This document shows positions 24,356-36,364 of a stretch of 64,000 nucleotides of DNA, piece after piece. Under the pieces are notes generated by a model, which made no database searches, had not been told where the DNA came from, and was given only the letters and a program-made list of their open reading frames with translations. The stretch comes from Xenopus tropicalis (lineage: Eukaryota; Chordata; Amphibia; Anura; Pipidae). The translations under genes were made by a program, and so were the position numbers. Position 1 is the first letter of the stretch; every line of letters begins with the position of its first letter. Where the stretch lies: positions 41,479,142-41,543,141 of the forward strand of contig NC_030677.2 in NCBI RefSeq assembly GCF_000004195.4, written 5' to 3'.

Positions 24356-24914
24356 CAATTATTATTATTAATGGGTTTATACATTGAAAATAATGATTAA
24401 GATACAAGCAACCAATAACTGATAAAAGCGGTGATTCTGAACCTGCCCAAAAAAGCTTGCAATCTAAAAGGAGAAGGGGTGAAGGTACAAGGTGTAAGGA
24501 GGGATAATACCAGGTAAGTGGAACTGAGTATTGTATCTAGCAGCACACTGAAACTATGGTGAGGATAAGCGTCTTTAAAGAAATGTATTTAAAGAACCTT
24601 TTTGAAGGCAGAAATATTAAGAGGAAGTCAGACAGAATGTGGGAGAGAAATCCACAGAAGGGGTATGTAAGGGGGTAATTAGTGAGGGGTAGGTCAGTAG
24701 AAGAGCATAATAAGCAGTTTTGCAAATATCTAAAGAAAGTTATCAACAGCTTTGAATGTCAGGGGCATTGGTTTGACTTTTATTCTGGAAAGTAGCAGAA
24801 ACAGAGACTGGCTGGCAAAGGAGTGGTTGCTAAGGTTGTATGAGCCTACCAGCCATATTAATTAAAGACGGGAGAGGTGATAGTCTCTTAAAAAGAAGGC
24901 CAATTACTAGAGAT
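24356..24914 (-). repeat. L2-type LINE tail, antisense, left part
   Basis: The segment resembles the antisense 3' region of L2/CR1-clade LINEs. Examples are 'tgcccaaaaaagcttgcaat' followed by CTAAAAGGAGAAGG, then runs of GGGTAATTAGTGAGGGG and AGCAGAAACAGAGACTGG. The similarity continues after the Harbinger element ends (25784). Assignment is by remembered sequence character, without alignment. Confidence 0.55.
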
Positions 24915-25783
24915 ATAGGGGCACATTTATCAAAGTACGACAGGTGCGAAATACAAAAAAAATCATATTTGGTCGCACTATGCGTATTTTCTGCAACTTT
25001 TTCATACTTTGTGTGACTTTTTCATACATTTGCGCAACTTTTCCCTACTTTGCGACAAAATTTGTGCGACAATACGAATCGTATTGTCACGCCGGGTACG
25101 AAAGTTTTGGATTCATTCAAGCTTCGGTAACGTGACTTTCCTTGGGCCGGGTTGGAGCTGCAGAGTGCCATTGAGTCCTATGGGAGACTTTCCTTGGGCC
25201 AGGTTGGAGCTGCAGAGTGCCATTGAGCCCTATGGGAGACTTTCCTTGGGCCGGGTTGGAGCTGCAGAGTGCCATTGAGCCCTATGGGAGACTTTCCTTG
25301 GGCAGGGTTGGAGCTGCAGAGTGCCATTGAGCCCTATGGGAGACTTTCCTTGGGCCGGGTTGGAGCTACAGAGTTCCATTGAGCCCTATGGGAGACTTTC
25401 CTTGGGCCAGGTTGGAGCTGCAGAGTGCCATTGAGCCCTATGGGAGACTTTCCTTGGGCCGGGTTGGAGCCGCAGAGTGCCATTGAGCCCTATGGGAGAC
25501 TTTCCTTGGGCCGGGTTGGAGCTGCAGAGTGCCATTGAGCCCTATGGGAGGCTTCCAAAATCATGCACAGAAGGATCAAAGTCAGAAAGGTTTTCCCGCC
25601 GTATACGATCATTCGATACGAAAATTTTGTGACTTTCGGATCACCAATACAATATTATCGTGATTATGCCGATTGTTTCGTAAGCATTTTCGTGATATTT
25701 GCGTTCATCAGAAATGATCTTATCTAATCTGAATTTTTCCCATTTCGGCATTCAAACACGTACTTTGATAAATGTGCCCCTTA
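24915..25783. mobile_element. Harbinger-type MITE with internal 52-bp array
   Basis: The element at 24918-25780 begins 'ggggcacatttatcaaagta' and ends with its complement 'tactttgataaatgtgcccc'. Flanking triplets are ata and tta, consistent with a decayed TWA duplication. It sits inside an antisense L2 fragment, so it is younger than that LINE. The array of eight 52-bp units occupies about half its length. Confidence 0.8.
25136..25551 (+). repeat. 52-bp minisatellite, eight units
   Basis: The repeating unit contains TTTCCTTGGGCCGGGTTGG and 'gagtgccattgagccctatg'. CTTGGG recurs at 25141, 25193, 25245, 25297, 25349, 25401, 25453 and 25505, exactly 52 apart. Since 52 is not a multiple of 3, open frames across it rotate phase and are not meaningful proteins. 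Confidence 0.95.
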
Positions 25784-25890
25784 GAGTAGTCAATGAATTA
25801 CTGGATATGAGGAATAAAGGCCAGGGCAGAATCGAGAACAACCCCAAGGCACTAGGCCTGGGAAGATTGGGTGATAGTTAAGTTGTTAAC
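25784..25890 (-). repeat. L2-type LINE tail, antisense, right part
   Basis: It contains 'gaataaaggccagggcagaa' and GGCCTGGGAAGATTGGGTGATAG-like sequence, the continuation of the L2 fragment interrupted by the MITE at 24918-25780. Confidence 0.45.
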
Positions 25891-28520
25891 TGTGAAAGAT
25901 ACTTTTTGAAATATATGAATGTTGAATGGCGGAAAAAGAACTGTTTCTGTCTGACATTTAATTTAAAGTAGTATTGGGACATCCAGGTATATTGCACAAT
26001 GAATGACCAGATCACCAGATATATATATATATAAATATATATATATACATACTGTATTCTCATTCATTATCAGTATTATATTATAATACAACAAGCAGGA
26101 ACAAAACTTTGTTTACCAGAAGTTACGAGAATTTCAACCCCTACAAATGATTAAAAAATAATTAACTATAGTATATTATCTCTGCTTCCCATGTAATACA
26201 TGTGGTGCCATAGCTTGAGAGAAGAGAGGATATTGCACCCAAGACTGACTTTAGAAGTAGGACCTCTCAGCAGGTTTAAATTAGATTTGTGGTGACACAA
26301 TAACCTGCAAGATATATCAAAGTACTCAGGAACCTTTTCACACTGCTGTGATAATGGAAGATTTTGAGACAAGATAAACTTATTTTTCCAATGTTTATTT
26401 GCTGTTATAGATAACTGATTTTTACCACTATATTCAGTATAATAATGCTTTCACATAAAATAAGGGTTATTGCTAGATATAGTATAGAACAATATGATTT
26501 AGGGATATAAAATAAAACATATATTAATGTTCATATATATATATATATGGTTTAATTAAATGAGAGTTAAAGGACAAGGAAAGTCTTGACATGGGGAGGT
26601 TTGCGATAACTTTCCACAACCCACCCCCATCTTACCCCCACAACACCAAACACACACACCTGTATTTTCTGGGTGGAAAGGCCGCAGCTTATTTATTAAT
26701 AGCATACAACTAAATATAAGCAATGTTTCATTCCAATACACTTTACACATAGACATAGGTTACGTAACATTTAGTCACTGAAGGCTACATTACACTTCTT
26801 AACATTACAATAACTTAACATTAAATTAACCTTAAACATTTGAACAACCCTTTCAAGCCCTTTCAAGGTAAGACTATCTTGATCTATTTAGCCCCTTTTT
26901 GGCTCCCCCTAGGACAGCCCCACCACGCCTTAAGCTGCGACAATCAGATACCCCCAAATCCCTACCCCCTAATCCCTCAACTCCAGGGCAGGCGGGAACA
27001 TTGTCCTCTACCTTCAGCTGTCCCAATGTAATACTTCTCCTCTTCCTGTTTCCTTTATTTATGAGTCCTCTGCCTCCTCCAACTTACTCTCTTAAAAACT
27101 ACTACTCCCATCATCCTAAACGCCAACTTCCTTAGGTCCCTATTCAACCCCTTGTCATGGCCTCGTGCCATACCTGTTCCAGGGTTGCTTTTCTGGGCAT
27201 GTCTTTTACACATCACTGTCCTCTCCCTTTGGCATGTTACACTTTTGCCGTACAAGAACATGAAGGGTGGGGGTGGGGATTTGGGGGCCAGCTGAGTTGC
27301 CTAAGAGGCCTGGCCAGCTTGGCCCACTGCTACACTATAACCTGTGGGCAGAAATAGGCGGAAAAGGTCCAAGGACCTGAGGAGAGTGCTACATGTGCAT
27401 GTCACCAACACTGAATGGATATAATCATGCATTTACTCACCTAGACACAGTGTGCAAAGTGCAATTTAAAAGGAATCACCAATTTTTTCCAACAATGCAC
27501 TGTTTATTCCCACAAACAGGTCTCATTGCAGACGCAAGCTGCCAATTCAACTTTTCGCAAATTGGGTGCAGTTGCACCAATATATGTTAGTCTGACTGGC
27601 ATAAGTTCTTATGTTTGAGCTGCCACTTGATTAGGAGGTGGCAGTAGCTCCAAAATTCCCCAGCACCTGATTTCAATGGAAGGCAGGAAGGACAGAGCAG
27701 TGCCGGGCACAAGTATACAGAAGTGTGATAAGCACATTTTAATGCAAGTACATTTAATGAAAGTGGTTTTAGGTGCAAATCACTGCAGGGAAAACACATG
27801 TTGCCCACTGTGCTTATGGACATAACTGACCCTATAAACATTAATTGTGCAAATGTCAGCTCTGGGAGCATACGATTTTAGCATTATTTTCTTGCAGCAA
27901 AAAAACACTGTAGCACTACTTATAATTGGTATTCCTGCCCCATTGACATTTAATTGATTTTACACTGTCTCTGTCCTTTAAAGTGGAGTTGCCTATATCA
28001 TATAAATCAACTAAAATATAGCAGATGCTAAATTATTATTTTTTACAAATATGTTTTATTATTTTTTCCTTTTAGGTTTATAGAGTTGAAAAGTTATTAT
28101 TGTGCGTCCTCCGTCTAATATTACACTTCTATTCTGAGTGTTGTAAACAACTCAACCATGTTGTTTTGTAAGAGTTGCATTGCAAATTGCAATTGCTGTC
28201 AGGAAAAACCACAGGCAACTGAGAGTTCAGTAGCAACCTTTGTGCTGTTTAACTTTGGGAATACATAGTAAGGGATTGATGAAAACCAGAAACAATATTT
28301 GGTTTAAGCAGAATGTGTTTATAAATAAAAAAAATGAGGAAAGACAAACAGATATAACAAGATACAGGCAGGTAGGCAAGTCCATATACAATCTACAGCT
28401 TGGTGCAGACAGCTGGTAGTACAAGTAAAGGGAAAACTATACCCAGAATGAATACTCAACCAACAGATAGTTTATATCATATAAAGTGGCCTATAAAGAA
28501 TCTTACCTTACTGGAATATA
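25891..28520. other. Unannotated DNA with C-rich block and short AT tracts
   Basis: AT dinucleotide tracts lie at about 26020-26048 and 26533-26548. TTAAAGGACAAGGAAAG near 26567 resembles a T2 end; a possible partner, GTCCTTTAA, lies near 27973, but 1.4 kb is long for a MITE. The block 26600-27360 is unusually C-rich on the plus strand and may be part of an old retroelement or LTR. I cannot classify it. Several ORFs there overlap on both strands. Confidence 0.35.
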
Positions 28521-28740
28521 CAGGTATGGGACCTGTTATCCAGAATGTTCAGGACCTGGGTTTTTTTGGAAAAAGGATATTTACATAATTTGGATCCCCA
28601 TACCTTTAGTCTACTAAAAAATTATTTAAATATTAAATAAACCCAATAGGATTGTTTTGTCTCCAGTAAGGATTAATCTTCTCTCAGGATATTATATTAT
28701 ATCTTAGTACAGGGTACTGTTTTATTATTACAGAGAAAAA
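28521..28740 (+). repeat. Frog interspersed repeat, GGTATGGGACCTGTTATCC type
   Basis: It begins 'caggtatgggacctgttatc' and includes 'ttggatccccatacctttag' and 'attaaataaacccaatagga', a very common repeat in Xenopus as I remember it. A second, antisense fragment lies at 51480-51578. Superfamily not assigned. Confidence 0.65.
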
Positions 28741-28777
28741 GAAAATATTGCCCTTTTACATCTTTTGCCTTTAGCCA

Positions 28778-29085
28778 CCATTTTGTGATGGTCTGTGTGC
28801 TGACTTAGAGATCACCTGACAGGAAATAATGCAGCTCTAAAAGACAGAACTTTATCCATAAATTGGCTGATATGACCTAGCATGTACTGTATATGTGCCC
28901 CTTGGTTTGTTTGTGTGCACTGTGAATCTCCTGATCCTAGGCCCTTGGTGCATAAAATGGCAATTTTCTGCTAAGGATTACCCAATGGCCCATGCTACTA
29001 AATAAGTATATTTTTATAATAACAGATTATTTAGATGATGCAGTGTTATTGCACAGTGTTACAATATAACCTTATAGAGATCTAC
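28778..29085 (+). repeat. Interspersed repeat, T2-like, copy 3 (3'-truncated)
   Basis: It carries the same ordered blocks as copies at 5640 and 23330, from GAGATCACCTGACAGGAAAT to TATATTTTTATAA. It loses the terminal CCTTTAA and ends near CTACATTGG. Confidence 0.65.
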
Positions 29086-29125
29086 ATTGGAAGAAAGTCT
29101 GGGCTGGTGGCAGACAGAACAAAAT

Positions 29126-29907
29126 CAATTAACTAGGGATGTAGCGAACCTCAAAAAAAAAGTTCGCGAACCTGTTCGCGAACTTCCGCCGAAAATTGCG
29201 AATTTTCGCGAACTTTGCGAACCCCATAGACTTCAATGGGAAGGCGAACTTTAAAACCTAGAAAAGCCATTTCTGGCCAGAAAACTGATTTTAAAGTTGT
29301 TTAAAGGGTGCCACGACCTGGACAGTGGCATGCAGGAGGGGGATCAAGCAAAAATTTCTCTGAAAAATTGACACACGCTGTTTTTCGAAATGATCGGTAA
29401 TTTTGCGACTTTTTCGTAATTTCCGGCGCTTTCGTAAAGTTATCGTAAGTTTTGCGACTTTTTAAGAGCATTCGTAACGTTATCGTAAGTTTTGCGACTT
29501 TTTCGGAGCATTCGTAACGTTATCGTAAGTTTTGCGACTTTTTCGGAGCATTCGTAACGTTATCGTAAGTTTTGCGACTTTTTCGGAGCATTCGTAACGT
29601 TATCGTAAGTTTTGCGACTTTTTCGGAGCAGTCGTACCGTTATCGTAAGTTTTGCGACTTTTTCGGAGCATTCGTAACGTTATCGTAAGTTTTGCGACTT
29701 TTTCGGAGCATTCGTAACGTTATCGTAAGTTTTGCGACTTTTTCGGAGCATTCATAACGTTATCGTAAGTTTTGTGATTTTTTTCGGTGCCGGCGAACCC
29801 AAATTGCGAACATCACGAAAAGTTCGCGAATTTGCGGACTTGCGAACACCCGATGTTCGCGCGAATTAGTTCGCCGGCGAACAGTTCGCTACATCTCTAC
29901 AAATAAC
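29126..29907. mobile_element. hAT-type MITE, family C, with internal 40-bp array
   Basis: The element at 29134-29899 begins 'tagggatgtagcgaacc' and ends 'gttcgctacatctcta', with flanks caattaac and caaataac (7 of 8). Sub-terminal sequence includes 'gttcgccggcgaac' palindromes and 'ggcatgcaggagggggatca'. It is the inverted counterpart of 58900-59695. No transposase is encoded. Confidence 0.88.
29421..29780 (+). repeat. 40-bp tandem array, nine units
   Basis: Units contain 'ttcgtaacgttatcgtaagt' and 'tttgcgactttttcggagca', repeating every 40 bases with few substitutions. The first unit (29421) is the most diverged, and 29621-29660 carries gtcgtaccgt. The same array, inverted, lies in the family C copy at 58900. 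Confidence 0.95.
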
Positions 29908-30926
29908 AGACCAGAGGTCAAAACCAGGAAATCCACAGAAGGACAGTAAGGACAAGGCAGCATAGCAAATAATTGTTATTGAAGCTCCTAAACCCGACTG
30001 TTTTGCCAACCTGACTGTCCCTTCTCAACCTGTCAGTTATAGCTTTGAATGCTAACTACTGGAGCACAAATATGGCATCCCTCTTATAGAGGAGCATGGG
30101 GGATCAGATAGGTAATATAAAAGCATCAGGAAATGGCAAAATGATAAAGCTCATGCAAATGCAATGTTATTATATATTTAAAAACAGTTTAATTTTAAGT
30201 GGCAGTATCCCTTTAAGTCTCAGAAGCTAGATCACAAGGAAGGAATCCAATGATCCAGCACAGGTAGCAGGAAGAGGTAGGCTTATGTAGCCCTTCAGTT
30301 GGGAAATTACTTGTAACTAGACCATATTATACACCACCATTAGTTACAAGACTGAACCCATGCAGCCCCCTGTGGCTCCACCAGGATTTGTGACCCATAA
30401 TCATCCACTACAGTTCCACACTGTGCAACATCTTTAACAATGTAGGCTGTACCCCATAATAATCATAATAGAGGGGTGGCTAGTTCTTAGATTTTTCACT
30501 GTACTGTACATATAAATGTATTTTATACTGTACAAGAATCCATCATTAATGTGGCCTTGGGCAGTCCTTTTAAATGGAAATTTAGCATGATGGGTATCAA
30601 TTTCAATTAATACAGAACAATATTGTTATATTTGCATGCATGTATAAATATATAATAAATGTTTTGTTAATATAACTTTTATGTAGATGCTTTTCTACTT
30701 AGCCAGCTGTTTTAAAGACTCTGGAGATAAAGAGAATTCCATGAACATCTGATAGCTTTGCCCTATGGAGCAGGAAGCAAACTGAAAGTTAGGAAGAACC
30801 ATGAGTGGTCTGCTAATTATGTACTGTAGATGATCTACAACAAGGACTGATTTAATATGAAGGTATAGAAGCAAGACTTATAACCTCATATTAAAAAGCA
30901 CTCTGAAGTTCTATAATGAGAGTGTG
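29908..30926. other. Unannotated DNA
   Basis: CAGTATCCCTTTAA near 30206 resembles a T2 end but lacks a partner. No gene is seen. Confidence 0.4.
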
Positions 30927-31355
30927 TTAAAGGAGAAGGATAGTCATTTGGTAATTTTACTGGCCGCATTAGTGCCACCTAGAATGCTATATTTATTCTG
31001 CAGAAAGCTTTTTTTAAAAGCTCCCTTTAAAAAAAATAAATAAAGCTGCCATTTTAAGTAGCTCCCTGCTGCAGCTCTAGCTGTTGGTAGCTCATGGAAT
31101 CTTATGATCTTATGGATTCTTATGGGAGGGGGAATCAGGAGGAGGGAGAGAGCTGTGCAGACTCTGGCCCCAGGAAGGATTTTTCTGAGAGAGGAAGTCT
31201 GATACCAAGAACAAGTTTACAAAAAAGTAGACAAGAAATCCTGTGTTTCTTATGATAGAGGACTCAGTGCAGCTTTTCTGTAAGTGCTTATGGCTGTATT
31301 TACATAGACCTTTCTGATAAAGATTTCTTAGTTTTTACCTTTCCTTCTCCTTTAA
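30927..31355. mobile_element. T2-family MITE with TTAA duplication
   Basis: It begins TTAAAGGAGAAGGATAG at 30927 and ends CTTTCCTTCTCCTTTAA at 31355. TTAA duplication and TTAAAGGRR ends are the hallmarks of the Xenopus T2 family (Kolobok-related). The interior contains 'taattttactggccgcatta', 'tatttattctgcagaaa' and 'agctccctgctgcag'. A second copy in opposite orientation is at 61684-62116. Confidence 0.88.
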
Positions 31356-34029
31356 GCATAGAAATTTATAAATAGAGAAATGTAAGCACAAGAACATGGT
31401 TAAAGGTAGTGTAAGTTAAGTATAGTAAAATGAGCTATTATACTGAATAAAATGTGTAGAGCAAAAATCCAATCATTCACAAGCAGAAAGGCAAATCTAA
31501 ATAAGACTGGATGGGCATCAGTTGCTAAATTCATTAACAATATGCAATGCCAAAGGGCCTGGAGAGCTGGATCAAAATCTAGCAATTGGCATATGTTACA
31601 TTTTAACTATAAACTGATTTTTTTCCTGCAGAGAGGTGGATTCTACAGGGTAATACATTTACAGTATTTTACTGAACAAGAACCTAGGAAATGAATGTTG
31701 CAATCAAGAATCAATAGCCATAAAATAGGCAAGTCTATATATTTTTATATTTGTAATTTTCCTTGATTAGGTTTTCTTAATGACTGAGAGGCCAAGGCAC
31801 TGGAATAAGCTGGTATCTAAGGTATTCAGGCTGCAGTGGACCATTTTCATTATGAATTTATTTTGTTTATTTATTAGAAATTTCAGCTATTTTAAAATTC
31901 ACCAATGAATATTTTAATGCAAAGAAATGCACGTAGTTCTACTTATTACTTTTACTGACTTAAAATGCCAACCCCTTTAAAGAACACTGTTCTTATCCAT
32001 AAGAATGCTGCTTGCATTTCACCTATTGAACATTGGTCAAAAGATCCTATGGAAATTTTGATTCTAAGTAGACATCTGCAACCATCACAAAGCAGTTAGA
32101 GCAAACAGTACGAAATGTCACAACCAGATACATCTAAATACAGCAGGAACATGGCAGGCTATGTTGTGTAACTTTGAGCTCCAACAATGACTGCTCCATC
32201 AGATCACTACTCGTTTGTAACTTTACAAACAGAGAGATTGTTTTGCCTTTCTATTTGCCAATCTTATTAGGAAGTCCAAACAGTTGTGAGTCTCTTGAAA
32301 TGACCCTCATATATTCGCTATAAATCTCTAAGTCCTCTATAAATATACATACTCTTTATAAAATCTCGATTAACAACATTTTGAAAATGTGCTCTGCCAA
32401 TTGTTTTCATAAAAAGAAAACAAACTCCCTGACTCTTTTGTAATAATTAAACAGTGCACACGTAACACCAAATGTACACTTATTCCCTCCCTTTGAACTC
32501 TACAAAGCTACAACGCTAGTCATACACCTTGATCAATATGGCGGTGAAATGATTACTGAAATCTCTATTGCAGAGTGGCATAGATGTACGAATGTCAAAT
32601 TCACTTAACTGAGTGTATATTTAATATTTCAATGTGTGATGCAGAATACTGACTATAATCTCTTTAAAGATTCTTTTACATGTGTCTAAAACCTCTAAGG
32701 TGAACTTAATAATTAAAGACAAGTTCCCTCTTGTGAGTAGTTACTGTTTTTGCTATTTTAATTAGTGATACTGTATATACAGTAAATGTTTTGTAATGCT
32801 ATGGGTTCTTTGATTACTTTTGTTTCCTTATATGCCCAAAGAACCCTTATTAGATAGATTTTAGTGGTGCAAAGGAAGTGTTGCATCCTTTCCAAAGAGT
32901 CATTATATTAAAGAGTTATAGACTCACAACACTTCACTTGCTAAAGCTAATGGAACACCACAAAAATATGTCAATGAAGAAAACATTTGGTGTGGCATTA
33001 TGGTTGGTAAATAATGGAACTCTCATGATACGGATGAGCAATTTTTTTCATCTACAATAGTTGGCAGCAAAAACATTTTCATGAATTTGCACTTTAATTT
33101 TGCCACTTCAATTCATTTGGCGTGAGAAAAAAATGCAAGAACAAATGCCTATTGACTTCAATGCATTTGACTCGAGAAAAAACACATTCTCTATCAGCAT
33201 CCCTATAAAACATACTATCAGCGTGCTGCTGCTGCTGGTAGTCACACAATCCATAAATTTGTATACTTACTTGACTTGCTTACTAAAACTATGACTTTTA
33301 AAATAGGGCTATGACTGTGTGGCATAAATATATTTTCTGGTAGATAAAAATAATATTTCCAGGGGGTAAGCCCAAAACATGGGCTGTGGATATGGGCTAA
33401 GATTCTTATGATTTACAAATCACTATGAATGCATACTCATAGAGAAGGGATCCAACCAGTTCCTTTGGTTTTTAGCCCTTTTGTGTAGCCTGATTAATCC
33501 ACATTATATTCATCCCCCGGACTGTTGCCATGCCACCATTTATGCTCTAATCTTATGCCTGCCACTCGATCTGCAGTCCGTTACACATAATTCTCTTTTA
33601 CCTTTTTTGTGTGTATTATTTCCCCTATCACACAGGTGGTGATCTTATTTTCTCTGTTCTGGATTGATCCCTTGCTGCAGACAGTCTCTCTTTTTTGCAA
33701 AAAGTTCTGGGCAGTAGTGTTGCCAGTTGCCATTTATGTTTATTGTCCCAAGAATTCTTTATTTAAACAGCTTTTTTATTCTAAGCCTTTACCAGCACCC
33801 AGCTATTTTTCACTAGTACTCTATTACTGATACACTTATTACTGATAAAAGCGGACACAGATCTGCTAGGTTGACAAGGTCATCAGGAGATGTCCAACAC
33901 ATCAAAAACTCAATCACCTAGGGGGCCTTCCTCTGTCCATGTTCTGATTTTTTCTGGTTCATGATTGCAGGGATATTTTTACACATTAATCAGTGTTAAT
34001 CAAGGTAGCCATTGTTTTGGCCACATTCA
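31356..34029. other. Unannotated DNA, about 2.7 kb
   Basis: About 33033-33180 has TGAGCAATTTTTTTCATC and 'attgacttcaatgcatttga', which look like a decayed family A hAT left half. The rest is repeat-poor. Open frames at 31400-31694 overlap on both strands and are not convincing. Confidence 0.35.
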
Positions 34030-34037
34030 AGTATCAA

Positions 34038-34277
34038 TAGTGATTGGGAACATTTTCGGCAGGCATGGATTTGCGGCGTGTTTCTGTGTTTTGGCATTGG
34101 CAGATTTTTTTCGCGAAACAGGCATAAAAATTTGCTGCACGACAAAAAATTGTTGCTGTGTCCAAATAAATTTTTCAAACCACGCTACAATTTTTTTGAT
34201 GTGCAACATTTTTGCTGTTTCGCGAAAGATTCGCAAATTTTTCAGCAAAGCGAAAGGGACAGATTTGCTCATCACTA
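34038..34277. mobile_element. hAT-type MITE, family A
   Basis: Left TAGTGATTGGGAACA and GGCAGGCATGGATTTGC; right 'agatttgctcatcacta'. Flanks share ATCAA, but the duplication is imperfect (atcaatag against atcaatgg if three bases of the left end are excluded). Frames of 82-121 codons across it are artefacts of the stop-poor family sequence. Confidence 0.75.
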
Positions 34278-34285
34278 ATCAATGG

Positions 34286-35489
34286 GCATTCAATAGGCTC
34301 CCATTTTCCTATTTCCATGTCTGCACCTGAATTAAGACGTTTTTTTTGTCTTGAATAGTTGCATTGCCATATTTGTTATAGTATTACCCTCATACTTGTT
34401 TTTCATTTTTATTACCTGCCCTAACTAACCCAATATACTCTTTCATCAACATTATTTTATTCATGTATAATAAGGTTTGATTTTTCCCACCTATCTACTA
34501 CACTTCTATTTCGTTATATTTTAATCTCTTCCAGCTCATCTATGTGGTTACTCATTTATAACTTCCACAGAGTCTCAGGTTATTCAGATGTTACTGGAAA
34601 CTCTATGGCAGGTTGCTCCTTATGTAAGGTACATATAGCACATATCTAAATTAGACACGATGAAGTACCATTACAATAGGTCTGCTGCTTAAACACCAGT
34701 CCCTAAATTCCCAAATAATGCTTTAGTACCACAATATTAAAGCAGATATTGCTTACCTTTTATTATGAGATTACTTTTCAAGTTTTGTTTTAGTCAGCAT
34801 CCTTTGAAGCCTTCCTGTTTCTGTCTGATTAATTAAACTTCATTTAATGAATTGTTTTATCGCATATCCGCATTTTTATTTGCATAATACCAGAATGAAT
34901 ATGCTGTATGTGGACATTTTATTTCCATTTAATATGTTAATTTATACATAAAACATATGCTTAATTCAAAATTCACTTTATTTCTTTTGTAGATTGCAGT
35001 AGCACAAACTCAACACTTTTTCCTCTTGATTAATGATTATAACGAAATCTGTGAACAAATCTAAAATTCAGATTATTTTGTGTTAAACATTTGCATATTT
35101 TTGAGTTATTCTTAACCATGAATTGACTCATTTCTCCATGTAGAATATGTAAGTCTCCTCTCATGGTGCTTACACATATGGTGTCGTTCCAAGGGGAACT
35201 AAGTTTTAAGGCTTGTGGTTTCTTAATTTTTGTACGCAATCTGTTTAGAATGCATTAGTTTGCAGACCTTTCCAGACAGACATTCTATAAATTGCAGTTT
35301 AGTTAAGCAGAAGGATTTTATACATTCATAAATTCTAAATCTATTTTAAGAGAAGTTTAAGAAAAGTTAGAGAAGTTCCACTTTTATGATTAAAATTTTA
35401 GCCCAATGTCTATTGTCCTGCAGATATATAATGTTGGCAATGGGGCAGCCAAGTTTAAGGACATCCAATTAACCATTTCAGCTGGTTTA
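34286..35489. other. Repeat-poor DNA, possible regulatory island
   Basis: About 34790-34990 contains GATTAATTAAAC, TTTGCATAAT and further TAAT cores in a stretch without MITE termini. It is a candidate conserved noncoding element by composition only. Confidence 0.2.
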
Positions 35490-35805
35490 ATAATGTATAG
35501 TCATGAGCAAATTTTTTCCCCAGGCATGGATTCGCAGCAAATTTCCACATTTCGCCATTGGTGAATTGTTTAATAAAACTTCAACGAAAGTTAGCCAAGG
35601 GAAAATGTCAATAAAAGTTGTGTCAAATTGGGTGCAGTAGTGTCAAAATGGGTGCGTTCATGTCAAAATGATCACGGCCGTGTCAAAATTTGTTGTAGAT
35701 GCACACAACAGAAAAATCACACAAATGTGTTTCACTGATTTTTTTGCCATTTCGTGAATTTTCCTGTCGTAGAATAGGACAGATTCGCTCATCACTAATA
35801 ATGTA
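35490..35805. mobile_element. hAT-type MITE, family A, intact ends
   Basis: Perfect duplication ataatgta at 35490-35497 and 35798-35805 encloses 35498-35797. Left end 'tagtcatgagcaaatttttt'; right end 'cagattcgctcatcacta'. The interior has several 'gtgtcaaaatgggtgcg' units. Confidence 0.88.
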
Positions 35806-35845
35806 CATATTAGCCCCCAAATTGCAGACCCAATTGAATGTACTG

Positions 35846-36364
35846 CAAGTCAGTAGAGATGTAGCGACCTGTTCGCCGGTGAACTAATTCGCGCGAACAT
35901 CGGGTGTTCGCAAGTCCGCAAATTCGCGAACTTTTGGCGATTTTCACCATTTTCCATTTTGGGTTCGCCACGGTTCTTTTTGCGCCGCGTTTTTTGCCTC
36001 GGTTTTTTCCGCCGCGTTTTTTTGCTTCGGTTTTTCGCCTTTGCGTATACATAGGAATAGCTTGCGGGTTTTTTTGGCGTTATTTTTTGGCTTTTTTTTT
36101 GGCGTTTTTTTTACAAAGTATTTTTCAGAGAAATGTTTGCCCTTGATCCCCCTCCTGCATGCCACTGTCCAGGTCGTGGCACCCTTTAAACAACTTTAAA
36201 ATCAGTTTTCTGGCCAGAAATGGCTTTTCTAGGTTTTAAAGTTCGCCTTCCCATTGAAGTCTATGGGGTTTGCAAAGTTCGCGAATATTCGCGAGTTTTG
36301 CCGAAAGTCCGCGAACGGGTTCGTGAACATTTTTGGCGATGTTCACTACATCCCTACAAGTCAG
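35846..36364. mobile_element. hAT-type MITE, family C, without 40-bp array
   Basis: Perfect duplication caagtcag at 35846-35853 and 36357-36364. The body at 35854-36356 starts TAGAGATGTAGCGACCTG and ends GTTCACTACATCCCTA. Ends and flanking arms match 29134-29899, but the centre is T-rich (CGGTTTTTTCCGCCGCG, GGCGTTATTTTTTGG) instead of the 40-bp array. Confidence 0.88.

Noticed and set aside
25009..25278. Repetitive protein ORFs across the 52-bp arrays (also 56850-57108)
   Set aside because: 52 is not divisible by three, so the frame rotates each unit; the repeated peptide words are a by-product and frames end where the arrays meet the arms.
33965..34330. 121-codon ORF with shadow frames on both strands
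   Set aside because: Lies on a family A hAT copy; similar frames appear in every copy of this family.
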